Source of the DNA: Meandrina meandrites
Taxonomy: Eukaryota; Cnidaria; Anthozoa; Scleractinia; Meandrinidae
Length of the DNA: 64,000 bases
Assembly: GCA_963693305.1 (NCBI GenBank)
Contig: OY855905.1
Coordinates: forward strand, 46,003,395 to 46,067,394
Reading direction: 5' to 3'
Shown here: positions 1 to 10,031 of the stretch, piece after piece
Layout: each line of letters opens with the position of its first letter
Numbering within the stretch: the first letter of the stretch is position 1
Made by a program: the position numbers and the translations under genes
Notes under the pieces: generated by a model
Seen by the model: the letters and a program-made list of their open reading frames with translations, nothing else
The model's database searches: none
What the model was told of the DNA's origin: nothing

Positions 1-233
1 AAAATGGCCACCTGAACCCCACAGAGCACCTGACTTAATATTCAAAATGGAGGCCGATCTCGCTTGAAAGAAACCTTATTATGACGGAGGTTTGTCAAGA
101 ACGAAAGACTGTCACAAAGAAAAATGTGTTGACCCAAACAGGTGTATCAGGTTTGGGTTTTAATCCTTATAAGACACAGAAGTACACACACATACCCACA
201 CGCACTCAGTTTAGATAACCAAAGCAGTGAAAC

Positions 234-739
234 ATGGTTCCAAACAGTCAAGTCGAAATTAGTTCGAATTCTCTGTTAACGGTGGATGAAGTGGATGAGG
301 TTCAGCGGCAAAGGGTAGCTGGTTTCATTAGTCATGTCTTTCAGTTGACGTTTGCTGCTCTACTCGACACACTAATCCATGAAGAGAAAGTAAATCATTG
401 CAATGGCTGCGCTATTGATCCCCTCGTGTCTCATGATGGATAGCGAAGAGGCCTGGATGTATTACCACGATGACGTGCTGGAAAAATTAGACCTCAATGT
501 GGTACAGAAAACGTCCGAAAGTGTGTGCTGTGCTCTGGGCTTTAAGCTGGGGGAAGTCCTGGAATGCCTTTGTCACTGAATTATCAAAGTTCCCTGGGAC
601 AAGTATTTATCTGACGTCCCTGGAGCTTTCACAGAGCGAGGATCGTATTTTATACGCCCTTTTTTATGTCCGCAAAGAAGAAGAACCGATGGACCTTGAC
701 ACTGTTATAAACCACATTCAAAACAAGCTTTGTCTATAA
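234..739 (+). pseudogene. Decayed gene of unknown family (CNGCAI motif)
   Basis: Three overlapping reading frames read as one protein after two frameshifts. Frame 1 (234 to about 425) carries a Cys motif, NHCNGCAID. Frame 2 (about 415-555) carries LMMDSEEAWMYYHDD. Frame 3 (about 545-739) carries SWNAFVTELSKFPGTSIYL and ends at HIQNKLCL. Residue choice stays protein-like on both sides of each shift, which argues for a broken gene rather than chance frames. I do not recognise a named domain and assign no function. It lies near a coiled-coil ORF on the other strand and about 3 kb from a viral-type protease relic, so it may belong to a decayed Polinton-like or virus-derived insertion; that link is inference. 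Confidence 0.5.
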
Positions 740-916
740 AGCAATAAAGTATACATGTCATTTTATTGTTATCCGCATCCTTTTTTTAGCTAACATGGGA
801 ATAAACTCTTAATTTTAAAAAGGTTTTACACGAAGGTACGTCAAAGTGTTTAAGAGACTTCTCTTTTTTTACAAACGTCTTTTTTTTTGTAACAACATCT
901 ACTAAACAAGTTATTG

Positions 917-1261
917 TTAGTCCTGCTCCTCCTCTCTCGTTTTATACAATGCTGCCATTAGATTGTCCTCTCGCACTTGTATTATTTCCTGGCTGAGTGT
1001 GAGATTGTCTTCTTTCAGAGCAGCGTTTTCTTTCTTCACCTTTTTCAAATGTTCTCGCAATTCTTTGAGTCGCTGATTCCACTCGCTGTTTATTTTTTCT
1101 TTATAGTCTTCCATCTTGCGCTCTACTTGCTCGGCTAATGCTCGGCTTTCTTGGTGTTTTCTTTCTAGAAACTCTAATTTTTTTTTTCTAAGGCGTTCTT
1201 CTAAATTTTTTTCTTCTCTCCAGTGTATGATAAGGTTGGTGCGTTCACTGTGACTAACCAT
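917..1261 (-). CDS. Small coiled-coil protein
   Basis: Intact 114-codon frame. Nearly the whole product is a charged heptad-rich helix (for example ALAEQVERKMEDYKEKINSEW and LKKVKKENAALKEDNLTLSQ), with no signal peptide, no membrane segment and no catalytic motif. It converges on the broken gene at 234-739, with about 180 bp between them. Coiled coils of this kind are too generic to name a family. It could be a structural or accessory protein of a mobile element, or the end of a larger exon. The start is the first Met of the frame and is not otherwise supported. Confidence 0.45.
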   Translation of the reverse strand: MVSHSERTNLIIHWREEKNLEERLRKKKLEFLERKHQESRALAEQVERKMEDYKEKINSEWNQRLKELREHLKKVKKENAALKEDNLTLSQEIIQVREDNLMAALYKTREEEQD

Positions 1262-1483
1262 TCCTTGCTTGCAGCCCGCGCAAACAACCGAAAACAGACT
1301 AAGTAGTGAGTCATTTCTTTCCTCAAACGATCACACATATTGATCAGGCAAAGCGCGTGGCCGGAACAAAGCAATGGGCAAAACAAAGGAGTTCTTTTTA
1401 CGTCAGAATTATGATACTAAATTATAACTGATGGGTTGTTTCGAAACACAGCATTCAGATCACTGATGACTTTTGAAAGCCTA

Positions 1484-2100
1484 CAGGCGGTGGATATCTG
1501 TTTAACAAAAGGACCGCAATTAAGGTTCAACGCTTTATACAAAGGAGGTGATAGTAAGCGACTACCGTTAAACGTTTTGACGTAGCTATTCATTTTTTTT
1601 ATCAAAAGAACCGGTTGAACGCTGTAAAATATTTCGCGATTCATTTTACAAGGAATATTTCCTTCTCCGAAAACGCAACAACGAGAATAGAAATATATAT
1701 AAAGCCACCCTTTGATAAAATGGAAACGTTGAATCGCAATGTTTGTAGGACATTTCTTAAGGCAGACAAACACCCTTTACCGTATGCAAATTATAATTCG
1801 ATTCGTTACTGACAGTGACTGGTTTCAATGTCATAGAGTAATTTAGTGTCGCTGAATTTGTTCTTGCTTTAATAAAGAAGAACACAACTCCAAAAGTTTC
1901 TACCTGAAGCTCATAATTCTTTAACATAACGAAAGTGAAACAGAAACTAAACAAAAATTGAAGTGTTCGGTAAAAACCTTTAAAACTGCTCATCGATCTG
2001 TATGTTGATATCTGTTCAACAATAGAGCTGTAATAAAGGCTCGACGCTTTATGCAAAGGAGGTGATAGTAAGCGACTACTGTCACTATTTTGACGTCACT
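1484..2100. repeat. Direct repeat pair with an identical 25-bp core
   Basis: Two copies of a roughly 95-bp block lie about 515 bp apart (about 1484-1585 and 2003-2100). Each contains the same 25 bases, starting AAAGGAGGTGATAGTAAGCG at 1541 and at 2055, and each is followed a few bases later by TTTTGACGT. The flanks are only partly similar, so the core is better conserved than its surroundings. I see no gene in 1387-2470. Confidence 0.6.
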
Positions 2101-2472
2101 TGGAAACGCCAGCGATATTATAAAAGAACTCAAGATCAGCCATTTTCTTTAACAAAGGACCAGAGCCGGTGAATGTTACAAGTACGCAATTTACTATACA
2201 ACGGAAGATTCTATTCTTTTATTGTACGTGGTCTAAGTACACCCTGACAGCAAGCTAGCCAGAGACAAGGTATGAATTTTCCTTACATAGGTGACTTGGA
2301 AATCTCTTGTACAGTTATTTTTAAAAAGTTTTTGCTCGTGTTTGTTGTTTTCACAAAAAGAATCACAACAATGATAGCGTTTTCGTATAAAGAACAACTT
2401 GCGTTTGGTGAAGAGTTCTCTCTTTTCTTTTTTTTCTATGAATATTATTTTTTTCGTTGCGTATATAGTTGG

Positions 2473-3486
2473 CTGCCATCGCTCCGTGTTTCTGCTGTAA
2501 AATTTAACCCTATTCATACCGGGCTTTTTTTGGATCTTTTCCGACCGGGGGGGGGGGGAGGGGGGGGGGGGCGGATTCCGCCCGCCCTCCGTAACTTCCA
2601 GAATATTTAAGCAATCGCAATAAAACTTACAGGATATATAATATGTCCAAAACTTTATCTTTTTATATACGTCACGTGCGGTGGTGACGTCACATCACGT
2701 GACAATCACATCATGATGTCAAAACAGCCGCCATGTTGGATCCGCCATGTTGGATTTCAAAATTTTTCCAAAACATCAGAAAACCGCTCAAAATTACTGA
2801 AAAATATATAAAACAGTGCAAAAAAACCTAAAAGAGGTGAAAATAGTTGAACTAAAGTTAATTTTTATTAATGGAAACACAAAAAATTACAAATTTGGAA
2901 AAACATGTCTGTCAAAATGACGTTGCCATGGTAACGTCAAGTTCCAGACACAACAACCTATCCTACCAATTTATTCCCAGATAAATTTTAGAAAACACGT
3001 AAAGTTTGGCAGCGTTTGGTTGAATCTTGCAAAAGTTATAAACGTTCAAAGTCAGCGCGGGCACTTTCCGCCCCCCCCCCCCCCCCCCGGTCTGAATAGG
3101 GTTAACTGAAATATTACGCCATCAGAATAGTTTAATATTGACGGTTTTTCTTTAGTCGATTTATTTATACTCTCATTTGCATTTACTTTAGTGTATTAAA
3201 AAATAATCTTAAACGCAACTTAATCGTCTCCCTTTTAATGAGTGTCTTCTTTGATCGAAATTAGTACGAAAATAAAGGCTCAACTTTGCCGCAATCGCTC
3301 CGTTTTATCCCGTAAAATTTAACTGTGATGTTCCGCCATCAAAAGTAGTTTGACATTGACAGTTGATTAATTTGAACTCTCGCTTAAGTATATTCAAATA
3401 TAATTACACACGACTTAATCTTTTCCCCTTTATTGAGTGTTTTCTTTGATCGAAATAAGTACGTAAATAAAGGATCAACTTTGCTT
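2473..3486. repeat. Diverged tandem duplication, unit about 190 bp, interrupted by a MITE
   Basis: The sequence around 2473-2507 plus 3102-3289 is repeated at 3289-3486. Shared landmarks are ATCGCTCCGT, GTAAAATTTAAC, CGCCATCA, TTGACGGTT/TTGACAGTT and TTTGATCGAAAT followed by AATAAAGG and CAACTTTG. The first copy was split by the MITE at 2508-3101; the second copy preserves the empty site. Confidence 0.65.
2508..3101. mobile_element. piggyBac-type MITE with poly-G and poly-C ends
   Basis: A 594-bp insertion bounded by TTAA duplications (2504-2507 and 3102-3105). The ends are inverted repeats: CCCTATTCATACCGGG on the left and CCGGTCTGAATAGGG on the right. TTAA target and CCCT ends are the signature of the piggyBac superfamily. 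Internally it has a G tract (about 2548-2571) and a run of C (about 3071-3089) as complementary arms, and no coding frame, so it is non-autonomous. The uninterrupted tandem copy at 3289-3486 confirms the insertion site. Confidence 0.8.
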
Positions 3487-3719
3487 GGTTTATTGTTACT
3501 TATTATTTCAGATACTTACTGTTATTTACTCGCCATTTTAGTTTGGTCTTTGTATTGTTTAGAAAGAGTTGTCTGACCTTAGCTTTCATTGATTGTTTTC
3601 TTTTACATTGATCGATTCTTTTTTAAATGTTGTCTCGCGAAAGAGCAGTGACTTTAAGATTGAACATTTTTGAGACACAAAAACAAGCGCTAAATATTAA
3701 CTTAAACTTTTTTTCTTGG

Positions 3720-4156
3720 TTTTAGATGGAACATTTACGTTCGGTGCGGCTCCAGGGCATATTGTAAACATCCTTGTCTACGGTGAATTTCAAACCACCC
3801 TAGAAATTGACCCAAACGGAGCTGTGCTGTACGATAAGTAAAACAAATCATGGATTAGATTATCATGGTTAGATTATTTGGCTAAACAAGATCCCTATCT
3901 GGAACCTATCTTCGGAGGGGTCAATGTGAAGTCTTTGATAGCTATGGATTGCCAATCAAAATGGTATAAACCCTCCAATTTTTTAAAATTGGTATTTACA
4001 CATTACGAGGATGTTAGCTCCAATAAAGGACAATTACAAGCCACGGATTCCAATACTTGCGGACATTATGCTTTGTTTTACTTGTTCGAAAGAGCTAGAG
4101 GAAAGACATTGGAAGATTTGCGTGGACAACGCTTGTTTCAATTACTTTACATTTGA
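3720..4156 (+). pseudogene. Adenain-like cysteine protease relic
   Basis: The frame ending at 4156 carries DSNTCGHYALFYLFERARG, which has the catalytic-Cys context (TCGHYAL) of the C5/adenain and Ulp1-like cysteine proteases used by Polintons and adenovirus-like elements. Just upstream another frame reads VFDSYGLPI, matching the aromatic Asp-Ser-x-Gly segment expected before the Cys in that fold, so a frameshift lies at about 3950-3975. Only the C-terminal half is present, and the catalytic His is not confidently seen. An open stretch at 3725-3843 is not recognised. The fragment is too decayed to be active. The neighbouring broken genes suggest a dead Polinton-like or virus-derived insertion. 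Confidence 0.5.
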
Positions 4157-4159
4157 CGT

Positions 4160-5130
4160 ATGAAACTCAAAATCACCTTGATGTAGTCCTTGTGGTTTAC
4201 GTTCTCTCAAGCACTGGGGACTTTGTTATTTTGACACGATTGTTTTTAGATAAAAACGGCAACGAAATGTACCAAAACCCTACGCACATGCACAGCTATT
4301 GATCTGCCCATTTTATCTTATGTTTGTTTTATTTTATTTTTCCTTGTTTACGTTGCCGTCGTGGTTTGCTTAAGGTCCCCAATAACATAACAGTTACTTT
4401 AAGAGAATAAATTCTTGAATTGTTCCCAAACAAAATTGTCATAAGATTACTCAAGATAAAGAAGATATTATGCGAGATTAACAATAACATTCAATTTGGG
4501 CTTGCTTGTGATTCTATTTTGAAAAGCATTCTTTCGGAAAAAGGGTAATTTAAAAAACAAATTAAAAAGAATCGAGAATAAAAATCGGGCAATGCTAGAA
4601 TCATAATGTTCATTTTGCCAATAACATTTTTAGTCAACATTCCATTTATGTCTAACACGTTTTTCAAGCGCCTGGCCCTTGAAATGTCACCTGTCAAAGA
4701 CGAATGACGAATTACGTTAGTTTCATCCAGTCAGACACGATTGATCTTCTTCTATCTATAGCTTAAATTTTTGAACGGCGACCGAGACATTGTTCTTTGT
4801 ACTCGCCTAATTAAAACGACAAATACGTTTTGGATCTCTCGACAATTTTGGTTGGAACTAAAAATATCAGGACAGTATTAATTTTGAAGACTGTTCACTT
4901 GAACTGCTTAAAATGATTAAAAATGGTCAACTGTAATAGTCATTAAAAGCGCTGCTCTTATACAAAACTATATTAGGGACAAATTTTACATGAAGAAAAG
5001 GAAAGCTTAACAGGACACAAAAGTAGCTAGCTGAATTGATTGGAAAGTCGTAACAGTTCTGATCGTCCTGGCAGACATGATTTTGAGTAACGTCCTCGTC
5101 TTGTGATACCATACACAACAAGTCTACCTA
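4160..5130. other. No gene seen
   Basis: AT-rich sequence with no coding frame that reads as protein and no clear repeat structure. Confidence 0.5.
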
Positions 5131-5397
5131 GATGAAACATTCGGAAAATGAAATACATGAAAACATGTTATGCTTACCGTGTTACTGGTATTGCCATAAT
5201 CAGTGTCTTCCTGCCGCGAACGCTTATGATGCTGTGCCTAGAAACAATGACAGAAGTGACACTGTTGACCAGCAGTTAGAGTCTATGGTAATTAAACTCC
5301 ACATTTCTTATAATCATTGCCAAAAGCCAAAAGATTCTTTGCGGTCGGATTTAAGGACGTCAGGTTGGTGCAAAGGTACTTGTATGACCGAATTTTT

Positions 5398-5425
5398 GAG
5401 TCTAATGCGCATGCGCTTTAGACTC
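5398..5425. promoter_or_regulatory. 28-bp palindrome containing an NRF-1-like site
   Basis: The two halves GAGTCTAA and TTAGACTC flank GCGCATGCGC. The core matches the palindromic NRF-1 recognition motif of animals (established knowledge). About 125 bp downstream lie a CCAATCAG box and an AGGAAG Ets-like core (about 5548-5562), and a GCCCGC/GCGGGC hairpin sits at 5511-5528. Together these resemble a small CpG-type promoter, but no credible downstream gene is visible. Confidence 0.35.
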
Positions 5426-6384
5426 TATGTAGTGGAAAAAAAGCTGTTAGCAATCCCAAGGGAATGGTTCGGGATCGATAATCGTCCGGTGTAATTGTGC
5501 TTAAACAATAGCCCGCCTCATTGCGGGCTTGGTGCGGTGATCGTAATCCAATCAGGAAGCAAGGATGTTGTTAACGAAGCAACGGTCGAACGGAGCTCGA
5601 GCACGACACGCACTTGTAAAAGAAATTGTCATGTATGTAATTGGAATAAATGTTTTACAGTGCAAAATAATATGAATCCTCGTTTTCAAGTGTGAAGCCA
5701 CTGAAAATGTTCTCCTTCCAGCTGCATGTTTTTGTGGTTACGTCAGTAACCGTACTATGCCAGAGGGTCAGTAAGTCCGTACGTTTTTTCATGGGAATAA
5801 CTGCTGACCGTCACGTTGTCAGAACTCTTCTTTAGTGGAAGAAGAAGAAGTGCTGAGCCCAAAACATATGGAAGATTATTTTTTTTTCGAAAGGGACTTA
5901 ATACTCATTTAGTAAGAACTTTGTTTTTATTTTTTTTAGTCTTACAAGTACCACGCAGTACACTGAATTTTTTTTTCTTTTTACCACGTTGTCAGAACGT
6001 ATATGACATTGCAGGCTCGTTTTCCCATGCCCTATACTCACACATGGTTGACCAAACAAAGAAAATGGCGTCTGTTGTAGGCTCTTTCGAGGCAATGTTT
6101 TTTCTCCGTTAACGATTGCAAGACATCTTTTGAAGTCTAGAATTGAAGGAAATGAATCTGGAGAATACTCAACGGCAGAAACAAGTGGACATTGATGTCT
6201 TAAAAATCTTCGTTGCCGGTTCGTTTGTCAAGGAGGATTTTCTCAAGACACACGGCATGAAATTTAACCCAAACTATGAACTTCAAATGGAGTTTTCAGG
6301 ACTTGGACGTGCAGCTAAATACAGGGAATGTACTAGACATCTTGAAAAAAAAAAAGAAAAAAAAAGAAAGTGTTCAACAAATAA

Positions 6385-6456
6385 TGCGCCGTGGGGGAGT
6401 CGAACCCGGATCGAATGTGTCAGGAACGAAAATACTAACCACGAGACTACCTACTA
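6385..6456 (-). pseudogene. tRNA-like relic (possible SINE head)
   Basis: On the minus strand it has a B-box-like GGTTCGACTCC and an A-box/D-loop-like CGTGGTTAGTAT at about tRNA spacing. The acceptor ends do not pair and the T stem has mismatches, so it is not a functional tRNA. It lies beside an A-rich tract (6343-6370), as in tRNA-derived SINEs. Confidence 0.3.
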
Positions 6457-6459
6457 CAG

Positions 6460-7680
6460 GTAATGATTACTGGTCAATTTCAAGTTTTAAAATATGCAAG
6501 GTGCTTGCTTTTATTGCTGTAACTGCTGACCGCCACGTAGTCCAAACGTAACCACATGTCCTCACAGAGGGCTATTTTTTTATAATCCGTGGGAAACGCA
6601 ACGTGAAATCGACATCTTTTGATGAAAAAAATCCGGAAGTGACATTTGTGTTCATCAACAAAAATTAACTTTGAAAAAAAAAATGGAAAATTAAATAAAA
6701 TTGTAGTCAGCAATTGATTGTTCAATTCAACTGAAGCAGGATTTCATTCACAGAATGCAACTTTCATTAAAAAAGAGTTTTTTTTTCACCATTCAAGATT
6801 CAATCTAGAGCTTGAAAACAAGACAGTGTAATCAAATTACATTTCGCGCGAAATTTGTATAAATATTGAAACTTGCCAAAAAGTAGTTAAGACAGAATGA
6901 AAACTCGCTTTAATAGTTATTGAATTCCGATCTGATTGTTATTTCCATGTATTGACTATTTGGAAGCTGTTCTCAGTCATGAAAACGAAACTCTTTCATT
7001 CAACTGGTTGTAGTGTTCAATAGACGTGAAAATATTTCGCTTAATTAAATTACATTCTGCACGCAATGTTTTCTTTGCTCCCTTGTGTGGAAACGTTAAA
7101 AGGTAATTGAAATCTTTGTTGAGCAGTATTGCATAAATTGCAAAGGAATTGAAAAAAAAAAATTTTGGCTTATTTTGATGTGATTTAGGATATTTAGACT
7201 ACTAAATAAGTGGCTGTATCTTGTCTATCTATGGGGTGAACCATTATTTTTTTGGAAGCAGGAGGATGAAAATCTTTTCAAGACAAACAAATTTTTTTCT
7301 GTATCGTTGTCTGTGAAAACATTTTTTCCGGTGTCATCTTCCTGCAGACAATTTTTTTCATGCCTGCAAAATTTTTCAGGATTCCCCCCCCCTCCCCTCT
7401 TAAATCTGTACGATCTTCCTATGGTCTACAGCGCACTAATCTTTTAACATGAATAAATATATATACTTAAGAGAACAAATATTATCGACTTCTTCTGAAC
7501 CACTCCTACTACCAAACCTCTGCTACACCTCTTGCTCTATGCCGTAAATACATATTTCAACCGCACTAACAATCCATGACGCACTAGACTCATGTACCCA
7601 CTGGGTACTATTTTTTTTGTGATGTACGAGCACCGGCCCAATGAGGGTAGGGTGTTTACCATCTCGACGATTTTCTAATA
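6460..7680. other. No gene seen
   Basis: AT-rich sequence with homopolymer runs and a C-rich tract at 7385-7397. No coding frame reads as protein. Confidence 0.5.
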
Positions 7681-7741
7681 GGAGGTGCTAGTAGGTAATG
7701 ACGGTGAAATTAAATTGCCCCAGGTTATAGATTGCGTCTAC

Positions 7742-8080
7742 TTAGAGTGGTTGGAACTCTGTTGGATCTGTGCAAATGCGAGCAATGCCTTTAATTTGAC
7801 GGTTGTTTCCCAGGAAACGGGCTGGCTCTGGAGCACATTTTACTTGCCTAAGAAACGCGGTATCCCGGAAACGACTTTGTGTTTTGCATTCCAGAAGCAA
7901 ATCATACCAGGCATCTTTCCTATGAGATGAACTTCCCTCATTTGGTTCAGAGAAAGAGCGTCTTGCGCGGTAAGAAACCTGTTTTTTACTTTTGGGAACC
8001 TCACCTCTTACTTCTGCGAAGTCTCCTTTCTCCTCCATCAGTGACTGAAAGGCAGCACTGGGTCCTTGTTGACCATCCAA
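7742..8080 (-). CDS. Unrecognised 112-codon frame, possible exon
   Basis: The frame starts MDGQQGPSAAFQSLMEEKGD and is charged and protein-like for its first 25 residues. A GTAAGAG splice-donor-like site follows directly on the minus strand (after GCAGAA). This may be a first exon, with the rest of the frame read-through. No domain is recognised, and an overlapping plus-strand frame of similar length weakens the case. Confidence 0.25.
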   Translation of the reverse strand: MDGQQGPSAAFQSLMEEKGDFAEVRGEVPKSKKQVSYRARRSFSEPNEGSSSHRKDAWYDLLLECKTQSRFRDTAFLRQVKCAPEPARFLGNNRQIKGIARICTDPTEFQPL

Positions 8081-8159
8081 AGTCTTCAGTTTTTTTCATT
8101 GTGCTTTTACAGGTTCTTACGTATCCGTTTTGCTTTGTCTTTGCATTCTTGTGAGGCTT

Positions 8160-9420
8160 CAGACTGTTTGAATGTTCTTCCCCCGTGAAAGAGTACTGAA
8201 TTATGCAGTATTCACCCAGGCGGCCGTCGTCTTCTGTTGGTTAGATGATGATTATATCTCAGATCACGAAAGTTAAATCTGATCTTGTTATAAATTATCG
8301 GATATACTACGAACAGCTTTATTGTTCTGAGAGCTTATCGAAGCTTACGATCCTTAAACCGAGAACCAGTAAAGACTTTACCATCGGAGACGAAAATTTA
8401 GACGAGTAAATATTGTATAGTTGTTAAAGGGGAACGGAACGATGTTTTGACTACTCAGTGACGTTACCAACTTTTTATTAAATGATCGGGACTGTTGTAT
8501 TGGGAAACACCGATTCGACTAAACTATACTGACCCGCCCGTGTCTGCGTTTTGTCATATTCAATTGCAATGAAAAGTTACAAGACATTTTGCAATTAGAA
8601 TTAAAAAATAGTGGAGAGATCGCACTAAAATCACTCTTGTAGAAAAAGTATCAGAAATAAAAAAATTACAGACACCTTTTTGTTCTTTACATGTTGAACG
8701 AGCTACGGTCCAAACTTGAAATGAACAAATTCCCTTTGAGTTTTAGTTTCCAAAAGGTGACTCTGACGCTTGCATTTATTTAGAGGTCGTGAAAAATTCG
8801 AAAATTCACTTTATTACAAAATGCTACCTCTATAAGCTTTTATTTGATATAGGGGTTTAGCTATCTACGGTTTAATCCGAACGCGCTATATCGCTTGGAC
8901 GTGAGACACCCCCAAAGGTATACGGTAACCCATTGCAGCAAGAAAGAGTTAAGGTTATTTTTCTTCGAAAGTGTTTAGAAAAATCTACCAAATGACTTTT
9001 GAATGAAATTGATTAGTCGGAAATTTTTGTAAAATAGTCGTAATCTTCCGCACGTAGAGATCGGTAACGCCGCATGATTGAATTTATACAGAAAGAATTT
9101 ATACAGAAAGACTGTCAGACCTCACGTGAATGAATTTATATTTCCAAATGATATGCCTGTATTTTTGAAATTCTCATTCATACGACAATCCTGGCCAATA
9201 ATCCTAGGGACACTTGCCAAAACACCACCCAGAGAAAATGTATTTTTGAGAGGTGCGGAAGAAGATGGGGAGGGGAGAGAAGAGGTGAGGTGAAGACAAG
9301 ACTATCTGATGGCAAACAAGTCTCCAAACAAGCTCAAACAAACATTTCTGTGCTGTATCTTTCATCATTTAATTGAAGAGTGTTTTTCATGAGGGCAAGT
9401 TACGGTACTGTGACCATTGT
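8160..9420. other. No gene seen
   Basis: Only a short tandem repeat GAATTTATACAGAAA x2 at about 9077-9110 stands out; otherwise AT-rich non-coding sequence. Confidence 0.5.
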
Positions 9421-9806
9421 CTTTTTTTTTATTCATTCAAAAAGTTTACATACATACATTACAGAAAATTACACAACTACACAAAATACATAACTACAAA
9501 AAAAAAAAAAATACATTTCTACATCGCACCCATGTGGGCCTAATTGTGGATAAGTAAATCTTCACGTACTAATTACCTAATTTTACCGAGTTTAGTTTAC
9601 ATTGTACATTTTTCCATTAATTTATCTAAGTTCTTATTTTTAGTGCATATGTACTTTTAAGTTTCGTACTTTAAATTAACTTTAAATTTGAAACCTTGAA
9701 TATTTGGCATTTCTTTGTTTCTTCTACACCCCCATAAATATATTTCCCTATAAGTAACAAATAATTAAGTAAGAGGCATTTTGGTGTTAGAACACCTATT
9801 AGAATA
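9421..9806 (-). mobile_element. LINE (L1/Tx1-like), 3' part, left of the palindromic element
   Basis: This is the downstream half of the LINE whose upstream half is at 25786-26389. On the minus strand, translation from 9806 gives IGVLTPKCPL and then, after a shift, MPNIQGFKFKVNLKYET; the 3' end is marked by a T-rich run at 9421-9429. It joins in frame to the KDIL codons left at 25786-25800, which dates the palindromic element as a later insertion. The LINE is broken by stops and shifts. Confidence 0.75.
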
Positions 9807-9849
9807 CACACATATATAATGAGGGTTCTAGGACAAATTTTTGATATCT

Positions 9850-9906
9850 AACAAAGCTTTATTTTCAAGAAACTCGGCTCCCATGCTCGCCTCGTTTCTT
9901 GAAAAT
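9850..9906. repeat. 57-bp hairpin insertion present only in the left arm
   Basis: Comparison with the right arm (GATATCT joined directly to TATAGGAG at 25736-25748) shows 57 extra bases here. They contain the inverted repeat TTTTCAAGAAAC ... GTTTCTTGAAAA around a GC-rich loop. It is either a small mobile hairpin or a segment lost from the right arm. Confidence 0.75.
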
Positions 9907-10031
9907 TATAGGAGTGGATTTTTTTTTTCAGCAACCAAAATTTCGGCAACCAATTTTTCGAACAAATACCGTTTTGGGTTGGTAGCCGAAAAGTACACCC
10001 AATTAGACAAAAGATACAAAAAACAAAAAAC

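Noticed and set aside
2543..2575. Gly-rich coding exon
   Set aside because: It is the poly-G arm of the MITE.
5511..5528. Rho-independent terminator (GCCCGC/GCGGGC hairpin)
   Set aside because: Eukaryotic context, no following T run and no upstream gene.
6385..6456. Functional tRNA gene
   Set aside because: The acceptor stem does not pair and the T stem has mismatches; only box motifs survive.
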